Assembly (NCBI GenBank): GCA_035328405.1 | Contig: DAOLIT010000009.1 | Coordinates: forward strand, 1 to 64,000 | Direction: 5' to 3' | DNA length: 64,000 nt | Source: JAEUKA01 sp035328405 | GTDB taxonomy: Bacteria; Myxococcota_A; Polyangia; Palsa-1104; JAEUJZ01 | Shown: piece after piece, positions 50,251-59,729 of the stretch | How positions within the stretch are numbered: the stretch's first letter is position 1 | Layout of the letters: every line of letters starts with the position of its first letter | Program-made: the position numbers and the translations under genes | Notes under the pieces: model-generated | Told to the model about the DNA's origin: nothing | Databases searched by the model: none | Seen by the model: the letters and a program-made list of their open reading frames with translations, nothing else

Positions 50251-52620
50251 CTACTTCGCGTCGGGAAATCGGTCGCAGTGACTTGCGACTTCGGGATACA
50301 AATCCGTGCTGCGCAGCACCCGACAGCCAAAACCGAGCAAACCATCCACACTCGCCAACAGAATCCGCGCCGTTCCATCTCCGCCAGCCAAAATCACGCG
50401 CGTTCCGTCCGGTGAAAACTGTACGCTCCGCACCCCTCCTGCTTTGTCCTCCAAAGACAGAAGGAGTTTTCCTGATTTCACTTCCCAAATCCGCGCCATG
50501 TGGTCGTCCCCGCTCGATGCCAACAGGCTGCTGTCCGGCGAAAAGGACACCGACCGAACCACCGTTCCGTGCCCCTGCAACGTCCATTGAAGTTGGCCCG
50601 TTCGTGCATCCCACACCATCACATTTCCGTCCGCAGAACCTGTTGCAATCCGCGCTCCTCCCGGCGAAAACGCGGCAGACAGAACATCCTGGTTGTGCCC
50701 CTGTAACGTCAGGAGGGTCTGTTGCGTGGCCAAATCCCACACACGAGCGTTTCCGTCGCTGCTGGCCGTGACCAAACGACTCCCATCCGGTGAAAAAGCG
50801 CACGAACGGACTTCGCTTGTGTGACCTGAAAGCGTGGCCACCAGTTGCGAAGTTTGCGGATTCCAGATTCGAGTCGTGCGATCCGCGCTGGCCGAACACA
50901 ACCGCATTCCGTCCGGAGAAAACCCAACCTGAAACACAGGCCCCTGATGCCCGGAAAGAACACCCAAAGGTCGCCCCGTTTGTCCGTCCCACAAACGCAC
51001 CGTTTTGTCGCTTGACGCCGTTGCAATCCGTCCCCCGTTTTTGGAAAAGACACCCCAATTCACTTCCGCTTGATGCCCTTGCAAAAGCGACAGACTGCGT
51101 TCGCTCCGGGCGTTCCACAGCAGCGCGTTGTGATCGATGTGCGCAGTGACCACCCGTCCCCCATCGGGAGAAAACATCGCACTGTTGAGCTCAAATTTGC
51201 TTTGAAAAATCTGTCCGTACCGCCCCGCTCGAATGTCCCAAACGCGCGCCATTCCGTCGGAAGACGCCGTTGCCACTCGTGTCATGTCCGGCGAGAACAC
51301 GGCCCCGCGCAAATCCTGTGTATGCCCTTTGAGTACATACAGTTGCCTGCCCGAAATGGCATCCCAGACTTTCGCCAACCGGTTGTTTGTCGTCGTCGTG
51401 ACCACGCGCAAACCGTCCGCCGAATACGCCGCTGTTCGCACCCCATCGTCCATATCGAGCAGATTCAAATGCACGCGCCCCGTCGCGGCCTCCCAAATGA
51501 TCGCTTTTTTGTCCCGCCCTGCGGTCAGGACGCGCATTCCGTTTTGGGAGAACACCGCCGAGGTCACGTCCTCGCTGTGACCCGTCAAAATGAAGACACA
51601 CCGTCCCGAAGACGTATCCCAAATTCTGGCCGTGTCATCTGCGCTGGCTGTGACCACGCGACTCCCATCCGGTGAAAAGCCCGCGTACAAAACCGGCCCC
51701 TGATGCCCGGCCAGTGTGACCAGCGTGCGCCCCGAACGCGCATCCCAAATGCGCCCTTGGTTGTCGCCTCCCGCTGTCACCACTTTGTTGCCGTCCCGAG
51801 AGAAAAACGCGACATTCACTTCTTGGTTGTGGCCGGAAAGTGTCACCAGAGTCTTTCCGGTTGCTGCCTCCCAGACCCGTGCCGTTCGGTCGGCGCTTGC
51901 GGTCACAACCCGTTTTCCATCCGTCGAAAACGCGGCGAAAAGGACATCTTGGGTGTGTCCTTTCAGGGTCTGCGCAACCTGCATGTTGCTCGTGTCGTAC
52001 ACCCGCGCACTCCCATCCGACGACGCCGTTGCCAACCGTTTCCCATCCGCGCTGTACTGAGCCGAGTACACCGAACCTTCGTGCTTGAGCACCTGAGAAA
52101 CGACCATTTCGCCCGTCGCGCGAAACAAATCCCGGATTGCAGCCGGCGTTGGAGTACCTCCTCCCCCCAGCATGTTTCCGACGGTGATAATCGCATTTTT
52201 CAATACGGTCTGCCGATTCCCAATCTGGTCCAAAAACAGATCGTTCTGTGCTTCCAGAGCCTCCAACTTTGCTTTCACATCGGGGTCAATCGGGGGCGGC
52301 GGAGGAGGCGGCGGCGTCAAGTCCACATTCGCATCGGTGCCCCCATCCAAAACGCCTGAATCTGCCCCGAGCTCATCACTTTTTCCAGCGTCCGAGCGAG
52401 TGCCAGAAGCGTCCGAAAAACCGAGGCTACCGGCATCTTTTTGGCCACCGTCGCGACCGGTGTTTCCGCTGCTCCCCAGATCCGAAAGAAAACTCCTTGG
52501 TTTGCCGCCCGCCGTCGGTGCGGTTGGGTTTTCAGCAGACACACCCACCGACAACAAAACCAGTGTTCCGATTCCCAAAAGCACAAATGGCCCAGGCAGC
52601 CGACGAGAGAGCACAGACAT
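50251..52620 (-). CDS. Exported 14-repeat WD40 protein
   Basis: The 789-residue protein starts at ATG 52620 and has a signal peptide (PFVLLGIGTLVLLSVGVSA). A disordered, Gly/Ser/Asp-rich part with a Pro run (PPPPPPPP) and a short coiled-coil-like segment (VKAKLEALEAQNDLFLDQI) leads to 14 WD40 repeats (about 190-760), each about 42 residues with GH and WD or WE signatures. Fourteen repeats fit two seven-bladed propellers. The repeats are very alike, suggesting recent internal duplication. It is divergent from the lipoprotein/TonB-receptor pair. Confidence 0.9.
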   Translation of the reverse strand: MSVLSRRLPGPFVLLGIGTLVLLSVGVSAENPTAPTAGGKPRSFLSDLGSSGNTGRDGGQKDAGSLGFSDASGTRSDAGKSDELGADSGVLDGGTDANVDLTPPPPPPPPIDPDVKAKLEALEAQNDLFLDQIGNRQTVLKNAIITVGNMLGGGGTPTPAAIRDLFRATGEMVVSQVLKHEGSVYSAQYSADGKRLATASSDGSARVYDTSNMQVAQTLKGHTQDVLFAAFSTDGKRVVTASADRTARVWEAATGKTLVTLSGHNQEVNVAFFSRDGNKVVTAGGDNQGRIWDARSGRTLVTLAGHQGPVLYAGFSPDGSRVVTASADDTARIWDTSSGRCVFILTGHSEDVTSAVFSQNGMRVLTAGRDKKAIIWEAATGRVHLNLLDMDDGVRTAAYSADGLRVVTTTTNNRLAKVWDAISGRQLYVLKGHTQDLRGAVFSPDMTRVATASSDGMARVWDIRAGRYGQIFQSKFELNSAMFSPDGGRVVTAHIDHNALLWNARSERSLSLLQGHQAEVNWGVFSKNGGRIATASSDKTVRLWDGQTGRPLGVLSGHQGPVFQVGFSPDGMRLCSASADRTTRIWNPQTSQLVATLSGHTSEVRSCAFSPDGSRLVTASSDGNARVWDLATQQTLLTLQGHNQDVLSAAFSPGGARIATGSADGNVMVWDARTGQLQWTLQGHGTVVRSVSFSPDSSLLASSGDDHMARIWEVKSGKLLLSLEDKAGGVRSVQFSPDGTRVILAGGDGTARILLASVDGLLGFGCRVLRSTDLYPEVASHCDRFPDAK

Positions 52621-52731
52621 GGGCCTCAGAATAACAGAGAAGCGTTTTCCCCGTTCCCTTTCTGCCGCCAAATCTCCTATGGTGCTGCCGAAAAACGTGC
52701 GTTTTTCCTGATGCGTCCTCTGGAGTTGCGG

Positions 52732-53835
52732 ATGTCTTGTGTGTCTCGTGTATTTGGGCCTGGTTCGCTGCTTTTCGCGGCGGTCCTTGCGTCGTTTTCG
52801 CTTCCGGTCGTTGGTTGCAATCCGTATGAACAACGCAGTGAATCCTACTTGGCAGGTGCGGTGGACCCCGTTCATTTTCCCACCCCCTACCTTGGAGAGG
52901 GTGGAGACGGGAAACGGCCTGGAAGTGGACGTTTTGCGTATGCCAATGTCTATGTTCGTGGAACAAAACGTGCGTATTACCCCCTTCCTTTTCATGGTAA
53001 ACAGGCCAAAGCGCAAGATCCCCTGGATCTGGCTTCACACGCTGTCCCACTCGCATACCACTTTGATCCCGATGGGACACCAGATGGGAAAGATTCCCGT
53101 CGCTGTGTTTCCCCTCCTGGCTATGTATATGACCAAGAAGCACGGCGAAAGGATGCACTCCCGTTGAATCAACAGGGGAACATTTTTACGGCCCTTCCAT
53201 ATGAAAGCGATCCGCCCGGAAATACGTCCTACATTCCGGTCGTTCGCGAGGTTTCTGTTCGTTCAAACAAGAACCCCTGTCAGGCACCCAAAAGTGAACA
53301 GAATTTGGTTTCGCGGACAGATTTGTCCATCGATCTTGTTCCGCCTGCCGATGGTACAATCGGCGGTTTTCCCACGGGAAGGCCCAGCGGTCGGTATCTG
53401 TTGTGGATACTCATTGATCCAGCCGCCGAGGTTTTGTTTCCTGCTGGACAACTCGATCCCGTGACCCGGCTGGGTCCGCAGCGTTTCGGTTGGTTCAATC
53501 AATACATCTCAGCGTATTTGGATGGGGGCGTAATTCCCATAGATCCCCTTTCGCCATTTGGGAAGATTCGGATGCGACCCCAGAAGATGCTATTTCCGAC
53601 GAGAATGTTCGACAAAGAAACCGGACAGGTCGTGCTCGGGCAACTCGGAAGAGGATTTGATCTCATGGAATTTGCTCGCGAGGATGAAGGCTATTCCCCT
53701 GTGTGCCAGGTGTATTCCTTTGAACCTCAAGATCCGTTGGCGGGATTTGAGAAATCGATTGCAGAGGTCCCTCCCGCCGGAATCACGGACACGGGGCAGT
53801 TGATCTATTGTCCACAAATTCCGGGGGAGTCCTGA
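52732..53835 (+). CDS. Lipoprotein paired with a TonB-type receptor
   Basis: The 367-residue protein starts at ATG 52732, with GGAG about 7 bases upstream; ATG 52711 is an alternative. The lipobox PVVGC places it in the envelope. The sequence is strand- and Pro-rich (GRFAYANVYVRGTKRAYYPL, RYLLWILIDPAAEVLFPAG) with no known domain seen. Three bases separate its stop from the ATG of the outer-membrane receptor gene, so the two should act together, for example as a surface ligand-binding partner. Confidence 0.65.
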   Translation: MSCVSRVFGPGSLLFAAVLASFSLPVVGCNPYEQRSESYLAGAVDPVHFPTPYLGEGGDGKRPGSGRFAYANVYVRGTKRAYYPLPFHGKQAKAQDPLDLASHAVPLAYHFDPDGTPDGKDSRRCVSPPGYVYDQEARRKDALPLNQQGNIFTALPYESDPPGNTSYIPVVREVSVRSNKNPCQAPKSEQNLVSRTDLSIDLVPPADGTIGGFPTGRPSGRYLLWILIDPAAEVLFPAGQLDPVTRLGPQRFGWFNQYISAYLDGGVIPIDPLSPFGKIRMRPQKMLFPTRMFDKETGQVVLGQLGRGFDLMEFAREDEGYSPVCQVYSFEPQDPLAGFEKSIAEVPPAGITDTGQLIYCPQIPGES

Positions 53836-53838
53836 GCC

Positions 53839-56646
53839 ATGCGTCTACGTGTTGCTCTTTTGGGGTGTTTGTTTGCGTTCCTCCTGCTCTTGTTTCCTGC
53901 GTACGTACAGGCGGTTGGGGTACAAGACGGTAGGCTTGCCGGTTCCGTCAAAGACAAGCTTTCGGGAAGCCCCCTTCCCGCAGCGCGCGTCACCGTTTCG
54001 AGTTCGCGCCTCATTGCAGGTTCTCTGACCACGTTCACAGACGATGAAGGGGCCTTCCTTTTTCCATCTCTCCCGCCCGGAAAATACCAAGTCGAAGTTT
54101 CGTATGAGGGGGCCAAACCCATCCGTCACGAAATCGTGATCCGTCAAGGAGAAACTTTCCCCCTTCGCATCATCTGGAGCATTGAGGAACTGGAACAGAC
54201 CACCAGAATCATTGTGGAAGAACGCCAAACCATTCGACCCGACACCACCGAAACCGGAACTGTGATCTCAGCGGAACAAAACGCCAGAATTGCGACGAAT
54301 CGTCGCTATCAAGACGTTGCGCAGCAGGTTGCGGGTGTTTCAGGTGGGGGCAATCCCAACGTGAAGGGGGCCCTGGATTCCCACAACCGGTATTTGGTTG
54401 ACGGTCTTGACATCACTGACCCTGTGACGAATACGTTTTCTGCCAACATCAACTTTGATTCAATCGATTCCGTTGAAATCCTCACGGGAGGCGCAGAAGC
54501 CCAATACAACTCGCTTGGGGGAATCGTGAACTTGATCACAGCGACGGGCGGGGCAAGTTGGAAGTTGAATGCTTCTTTGTTTGTAAACCATCAAAGTTTT
54601 TCCGTTGGAAAACAGTTCGGGACCCAGGTGTATCAGGGGACACGCCCCTTTTTGTATCTTGCCTCGTCTCCGCAGGCTTCCTACCAAGCGACCGTTTTGG
54701 CTTCGGGTCCTCTGATCAAGAACAAACTGTGGATCAACGTATCGTTTGAATACTTGCATCGAGAAACGTCCCAACCCATTGGACCTACGTTGGGAATCCA
54801 GTCGCCGCCTCTTCGTTCGGATCGGTATCTACCTCGGTTGAAATTGACGTATGCGCCCAGTTCCAAACACCGCATGACGTTGTCTGTTTCAGCAGACCCG
54901 GCATTTTTTAACAACGTAGCCCAAGACAACATTCGTCTGGGAATTGCCGAGGACCATCAACGGCAAGGGGGACTCTTTTCCGTGCTTCAGTGGGACTACT
55001 TTCATAGCGAGAAGTGGAATACCAACATCCAAACCGGCTTCCAATTCTCCCAGATTGATTATGGCCCGCAGGGATATTTTGGAAGTGTAGATACGTCGGC
55101 GTACCAGGGGACCGGTCGCTTTTCGTCGGTCCATGATGTGTACGACCCGGATCGGCCCCAGCATGTGAATGCGGATGATGGAACCGTATGGTATCAGGGG
55201 AGTCCTGTTTCCTTCGACACACGGTTCACGTTTCAATTCGACCCCTCGATCTCTGTTCGCGGAAAATTCCTTGGAAAACACGAAGCCAAATTTGGCATCC
55301 AGACACGTGCAAGCCATCACAAGAGTGAGACGTTTACCCCTGGGGACATGGTGTATTACGATTCCGGGGGAGGTCTGGGAGAGGCTGGTCTGTGCATCCC
55401 AGAAATGCGCCAGACACAGGGCTGTTCCCAGAGAACGCTTTCGCCCAGATTCGGGAACCAACAAACCGGTTTTTCCGTCGGTGCATTTGCACAAGATCGG
55501 TGGCAAATCAGTTCGTTTCTGCGTGTGAATCCAGGTCTTCGTCTGGACTACGGAAGGGCCACCAACAGTTTGGGAGAGGAAGTCTCCAATCTGTTTGGAG
55601 TAGGACCCCGAATCGGTGTCCTGTTTGATCTCACGCAAGATCAAAAGACGCTGTTCTCGGCATATTACGGCAGATCGAATGAGGTGTTGTCTCTGCTCTC
55701 TGCGGCGTATGGGGATGTCTCTGCATCCGCAACCAGACAGAAGTGGAATCCAGACAAGAATACGTTTCAGGATTTTCAGACCACCGGCGGGCCGGGTGGA
55801 TACGCACTTGATCCGAAAGGAGTCCCCCCTCACTCAGATGAAGTCACACTGTCTTTGCGGAGGGAACTTGGGTTGAACTCTGTTGCGCGGACGGACTACA
55901 CCTACAAGCGGGTTTCGAACATTTGGGATGGGCGCGAAGTGAATCAAATGTGGGACCCAACCGGAACGCGAGTCATTGACTATGCAGATGGCATGCCGCA
56001 CCAGAAGTTTTTGTATACGCGCCCCGACGAGAATTGGCGTGTGTATCATGGCATGGATGTGATGTTTGAAACACGCCCCAATCAGCAGTGGGATGTGTCG
56101 CTTGCGTACACGCTTTCCTTTTTGTATGGCCCCGGTGCAGAGCAATTCGGACAAGTGTCAGGGGACTCCCGGCAAAGCCCCTTTTACAACCCCCGAATGT
56201 TTGGGTTTTACGATGGCTATCTTCCCGAAGATCGTCGGCACAACCTGAAATTGCGTGCTTCGTATTCCACGAAAGGAATCTTGATCGGGGCATTCCTGAA
56301 TTTCCAAAGTGGAGCACCACACACGAAACATTTTTTCAACCAAGCCGACGGTGATTTTACGAGCAGGCGTTCTCCGAGCGGAACAGATCCAGGACATATC
56401 GCAAACGATGTGACTTCGATTGCAGAGATCCGCACGCCGGCTCTGCTCGTGACGGATTTGCGTGTGGCGTACGACCTATTTGCGCTTGTCAAAACATTCC
56501 ATCTGCAAATCAGCGCGGACTTGTTCAACCTGTTCAACCTAGATTCTCCGACGGCGATCGAGACCCGCGATGTTCCTTCCTATGGCCAAGTGACCGCGCG
56601 CCAACAACCCCTCCGCTTCCAACTCGGCCTCCAGTTTCAGCATTAG
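53839..56646 (+). CDS. TonB-dependent receptor with carboxypeptidase-regulatory-like domain
   Basis: The 935-residue protein has a signal peptide (LLGCLFAFLLLLFPAYVQA), a carboxypeptidase-regulatory-like domain at about 30-105 (GRLAGSVKDKLSGSPLPAARVTV, SLPPGKYQVEV), a plug domain at about 130-240 (RRYQDVAQQVAGVSG, NRYLVDGLDITDP, VEILTGGAEAQYNSLGGIVNL), and a long beta-barrel ending in LRFQLGLQFQH, a typical outer-membrane C-terminus with a final aromatic-like end. No SusD-like gene is nearby. It follows the lipoprotein gene in an operon. The substrate is unknown. Confidence 0.88.
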   Translation: MRLRVALLGCLFAFLLLLFPAYVQAVGVQDGRLAGSVKDKLSGSPLPAARVTVSSSRLIAGSLTTFTDDEGAFLFPSLPPGKYQVEVSYEGAKPIRHEIVIRQGETFPLRIIWSIEELEQTTRIIVEERQTIRPDTTETGTVISAEQNARIATNRRYQDVAQQVAGVSGGGNPNVKGALDSHNRYLVDGLDITDPVTNTFSANINFDSIDSVEILTGGAEAQYNSLGGIVNLITATGGASWKLNASLFVNHQSFSVGKQFGTQVYQGTRPFLYLASSPQASYQATVLASGPLIKNKLWINVSFEYLHRETSQPIGPTLGIQSPPLRSDRYLPRLKLTYAPSSKHRMTLSVSADPAFFNNVAQDNIRLGIAEDHQRQGGLFSVLQWDYFHSEKWNTNIQTGFQFSQIDYGPQGYFGSVDTSAYQGTGRFSSVHDVYDPDRPQHVNADDGTVWYQGSPVSFDTRFTFQFDPSISVRGKFLGKHEAKFGIQTRASHHKSETFTPGDMVYYDSGGGLGEAGLCIPEMRQTQGCSQRTLSPRFGNQQTGFSVGAFAQDRWQISSFLRVNPGLRLDYGRATNSLGEEVSNLFGVGPRIGVLFDLTQDQKTLFSAYYGRSNEVLSLLSAAYGDVSASATRQKWNPDKNTFQDFQTTGGPGGYALDPKGVPPHSDEVTLSLRRELGLNSVARTDYTYKRVSNIWDGREVNQMWDPTGTRVIDYADGMPHQKFLYTRPDENWRVYHGMDVMFETRPNQQWDVSLAYTLSFLYGPGAEQFGQVSGDSRQSPFYNPRMFGFYDGYLPEDRRHNLKLRASYSTKGILIGAFLNFQSGAPHTKHFFNQADGDFTSRRSPSGTDPGHIANDVTSIAEIRTPALLVTDLRVAYDLFALVKTFHLQISADLFNLFNLDSPTAIETRDVPSYGQVTARQQPLRFQLGLQFQH

Positions 56647-56650
56647 GAGC

Positions 56651-56750
56651 NNNNNNNNNNNNNNNNNNNNNNNNNNNNNNNNNNNNNNNNNNNNNNNNNN
56701 NNNNNNNNNNNNNNNNNNNNNNNNNNNNNNNNNNNNNNNNNNNNNNNNNN
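56651..56750. other. Scaffold gap of 100 N
   Basis: Exactly 100 N directly after the receptor stop and before the TAG of the next minus-strand gene. Any small gene inside is lost. Confidence 0.99.
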
Positions 56751-56751
56751 G

Positions 56752-57315
56752 CTATTGACGGGCACGGGGGATCATGGCGCAGCTTCGGATGAGGTTGCGG
56801 TAGGTTCCGGGGTTTCCAGTTGTGTCCTGGTATTTCACTTCCAGGGTGGAAGAGGTCTTTTGCACAACGGTTGCAAAGAACACGTACTGTCCTTGCAGGG
56901 TCGGATTTTCACGGTCACTTGTGGGATTTCCCGCGCCGCAGTCCACCCGAAATCGGAACTGGAGCCGCGAGCCGGAGTCGGTCACGCGCAGAAGATGAAC
57001 CCCGGTGATGTGTCCACTATCCAAAAGGAGCACCACCAACTGTTCCCGGGTCCAGTCCAGCCCTGAAGCACACCCAAATCGCTGCACAAAGTCTGCCTCG
57101 GCTGAAATGGCGACCGGGGTGTTCAGTTTCAGCGAGGCCAGCGTTTTGTTGGAATACAGCGGTCCGGGTTTGGGCAGACATGTTCCGCTGAATGATCGCC
57201 ACGTTTGAGGAGTCGCCGGCTTGGGAGACTCTGCCCTTGTTTCGAGCGGAAGAATCCCAAGCAGGCCGAGCGCAATCCCAAGACACGTTCCGAATTTGTG
57301 ATTTCCACCCATCAT
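56752..57315 (-). CDS. Secreted protein of unknown function
   Basis: The 187-residue protein starts at ATG 57315 (AAGGGA upstream; an ATG follows in the next codon). The signal peptide is GTCLGIALGLLGILPLETRA. The mature part is beta-rich with a single Cys pair pattern (SGTCLPKPG, FGCASGLDW) and VVLLLDSGHITGVHLLRV strands. Its stop sits two bases from the gap. Family not recognised. Confidence 0.6.
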   Translation of the reverse strand: MMGGNHKFGTCLGIALGLLGILPLETRAESPKPATPQTWRSFSGTCLPKPGPLYSNKTLASLKLNTPVAISAEADFVQRFGCASGLDWTREQLVVLLLDSGHITGVHLLRVTDSGSRLQFRFRVDCGAGNPTSDRENPTLQGQYVFFATVVQKTSSTLEVKYQDTTGNPGTYRNLIRSCAMIPRARQ

Positions 57316-57465
57316 GGTTCCCTTTGTCGGTTCTGTCAGAGTATCCGAAACACGCACCAGGCTGTGCGGCCTCCTATCGGAATCGAGTTCATGCAAAGCC
57401 ATGAACGGATTGTACGTTGGACGATGTGGGAGGGTGTGGGTGACGTTTTAGGGGGAGAGAGTTTT

Positions 57466-57750
57466 CTACAGGAAATCGACGGAGCTCAGAAGTTCGGGCA
57501 TGAAGTTCCGCCGGGGTTTCACCAGGCTGTCGTGTTTGGTTTTTTGGCGAGAGGTCACGATTTCCACGTCGGGACTCAACACGGAGCCCTCAAGCACGTC
57601 GTCGTCAAACGAGTAGTCGGTGCGATCTTTGTATGAGACCGTCGAGGCATTCTTCGTGTTGCGGCCCTCTTGCGAGGTCGGAGTGATTTGCGCGAAAGCA
57701 GACGACACGAACAAGGAGGTGATGGCGAAAGCAAGCAGTGTTTTGCGCAT
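57466..57750 (-). CDS. CglF-like small secreted protein (tentative)
   Basis: The 94-residue protein has a signal peptide (KTLLAFAITSLFVSSAFAQ) and AAGGAG before ATG 57750. The mature part follows a pattern common in small myxobacterial envelope proteins, including ones annotated as the gliding-motility protein CglF: SYKDRTDYSFDDDVLEG, then a PDVEIV segment, then SLVKPRRNFMPELLSSV. Known CglF is needed for contact-dependent gliding in Myxococcus. The assignment here is by remembered pattern and needs a profile search. Confidence 0.55.
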   Translation of the reverse strand: MRKTLLAFAITSLFVSSAFAQITPTSQEGRNTKNASTVSYKDRTDYSFDDDVLEGSVLSPDVEIVTSRQKTKHDSLVKPRRNFMPELLSSVDFL

Positions 57751-57902
57751 GGGCGAACTCCTTTTGGAAGGTTCATCGGTTCCTGCTACCGGCTCGACCC
57801 CTCGTCGAGTCAGCTTCCAGGTCTTGCTGACAGGAACGCGCCCACGGAAAAATGGTTTTCTGCTTTACGAAGTTTTTTTGACCTGTTTTTGCGGTTCCGT
57901 TT

Positions 57903-59609
57903 TTAGAACTCGATCGGGGGGCGAACGCAGGGTTGCCAAACGCCGGGCACACCGACGACATCCCACGCGCGGTGCGCCATGATGAATTCCTGGGTGCAGC
58001 GCCCGTAGAGGGTTTGGGCTGCCTGCCCCGTCGCGTAACGCGCTGTCTCGAACGTGGCATTCGAGGGGAGGAGTTTGTTGTTGGTCAGGTAGAAGATTCG
58101 CAGCGATTTGTCGAGTCCCAGGGCGGTCACTTCGACGGTGGACTTGCTGCGGGGGTGTTTGCCTCCTTGGGTCAATAGGACATGGACCAAGTTCGGCATG
58201 CCGCTGTTCAGGTGGACGCCGCCGCGATCAACACCGCCCGGCATGATGCGTTCGGGGTACCAGTCTTTGCTCTGTCCATCTTTGGTGGGATTGTCCATGA
58301 AGCGGAGCGAACCGCCCGGCAACTTTGGCCCGGCAACTTCTTTGCCAAGGAGCCAAGTTTCGGACGAATGCTTGAGTGTCGCCGGATTGCCCGTTGTGGA
58401 ACCACCCGACTCGACCCACGCTTCGACTCCCGAGCCCATGATGTCGCTCATCGCTTCGTTGAGCGCGCCGGACTCGTTGATGTACGTGAGGTTCGAGGAA
58501 GTGCTTGTGACGGCGTGTGTGATCTCGTGCGCGGTCACGTCCAAACCGAGGGTCAAGTCAAGCAAAAGCGAACCGTCTCCGTCGCCATAGGCCATCTGAA
58601 AGTACGGCGATCCGAGCCACGCGGCGTTGTTTGGGCTGCACGAAAAACCCGCCGGAAACTGCACATGCACCGTCGCGACCATTTTTGCCCCTTTGTTGTC
58701 GTAGGAGTCGCGAGCAAACATGTGTTTGTAGAAATAGTAGGTGTTTGATTGCTGGTCGTACACGCGGTTGACACTTGCGTCAGCGACGGCGGGCTCGCCT
58801 TCTTTGCGCGACGCAGTGCCCGGCAGCGTACCGCCCATTCCGATGCACTTGCCGCCGAGGGTATAAAGCTCGCGACTCAAGGCCTGGTGCACATGGGACC
58901 GACGGGAAATGATCTGGCCGTGATCGACAGAGACAAACACTTCCTCAAGCTGTGAGCCTGTGGCATCCACAAAACTCACGAGGGCACGATGGGTGAGCTG
59001 GGCTTTTGCGGTTGGCCGATCGTCGGGCGCAACGATTGCCCATGACGGCGCATCCAGAAATTGCACCGGACCTTGCGCAAGACCGGACAGCGCGTTCCGA
59101 ACGGAGGTTTCCGCCGCCAAAGGAGCCTTGGCAGATGCGGGAACGGTTGCCTCCACGTCGGGAACGAGTTCTCCGATGACCGCCAAAAGTGTACCGCTGC
59201 GATCGGATTGGAAGACCACTTCTCCGTCGGGAACCGGGATGCCGTCGTGGAGCTGCGAAAGCCGGATGTAGTGAAAACCGGCTTCATCGGTCTGTTCGGA
59301 AAGAACGCGAAAGTCCGTTTGGGGGGCCAAACGATAGGCGGTCGCGAGTCGCTCACGCAGGACGGAGGCCGCGCCTTTTCCGTCGAGCACTGTTGCGTCA
59401 GCTTGGCCGGACAAAAACAGAGGTGTTTGCCGGGCCGACAACCGCACCGTGTCAAAACCCATTTCGGACAGCTTGGTCTGCGAAACACTGGGGCTATTGC
59501 CGCGGACGCTGGTTGCATCTGTGCCGCCTGCGCAGCCAGACACAAACGCAAAGGACAAAACCATGGCGGACGAGGCGAACAGACTCGAACGACGCTTCAA
59601 AGCAAACAT
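57903..59609 (-). CDS. M4 family (thermolysin-type) metalloprotease
   Basis: The 568-residue protein has a lipobox-like signal (AFVSGC), an N-terminal propeptide with FTP/PepSY-type strands (FHYIRLSQLHDGIPVPDGEVVF), and the thermolysin catalytic core: HEITH at 361-365 (zinc ligands), Glu385 in ESGALNEAMSD (third ligand), and DRGGVHLNSG containing the transition-state His. It should be exported and self-activated, degrading proteins outside the cell, as expected in a predatory or scavenging lifestyle. Length and order fit the family. Confidence 0.92.
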   Translation of the reverse strand: MFALKRRSSLFASSAMVLSFAFVSGCAGGTDATSVRGNSPSVSQTKLSEMGFDTVRLSARQTPLFLSGQADATVLDGKGAASVLRERLATAYRLAPQTDFRVLSEQTDEAGFHYIRLSQLHDGIPVPDGEVVFQSDRSGTLLAVIGELVPDVEATVPASAKAPLAAETSVRNALSGLAQGPVQFLDAPSWAIVAPDDRPTAKAQLTHRALVSFVDATGSQLEEVFVSVDHGQIISRRSHVHQALSRELYTLGGKCIGMGGTLPGTASRKEGEPAVADASVNRVYDQQSNTYYFYKHMFARDSYDNKGAKMVATVHVQFPAGFSCSPNNAAWLGSPYFQMAYGDGDGSLLLDLTLGLDVTAHEITHAVTSTSSNLTYINESGALNEAMSDIMGSGVEAWVESGGSTTGNPATLKHSSETWLLGKEVAGPKLPGGSLRFMDNPTKDGQSKDWYPERIMPGGVDRGGVHLNSGMPNLVHVLLTQGGKHPRSKSTVEVTALGLDKSLRIFYLTNNKLLPSNATFETARYATGQAAQTLYGRCTQEFIMAHRAWDVVGVPGVWQPCVRPPIEF

Positions 59610-59729
59610 AAACGACTCCTTTTGTTGGTTTGGAACGAGACTTTCCGCAGCTATATCACAGCGTTTCGTGCGGGAAGGGAGTTGTTCTCGCGAGGCAGGT
59701 GGGTCGGTGGCCGTTCGACGGTGCGAGTT

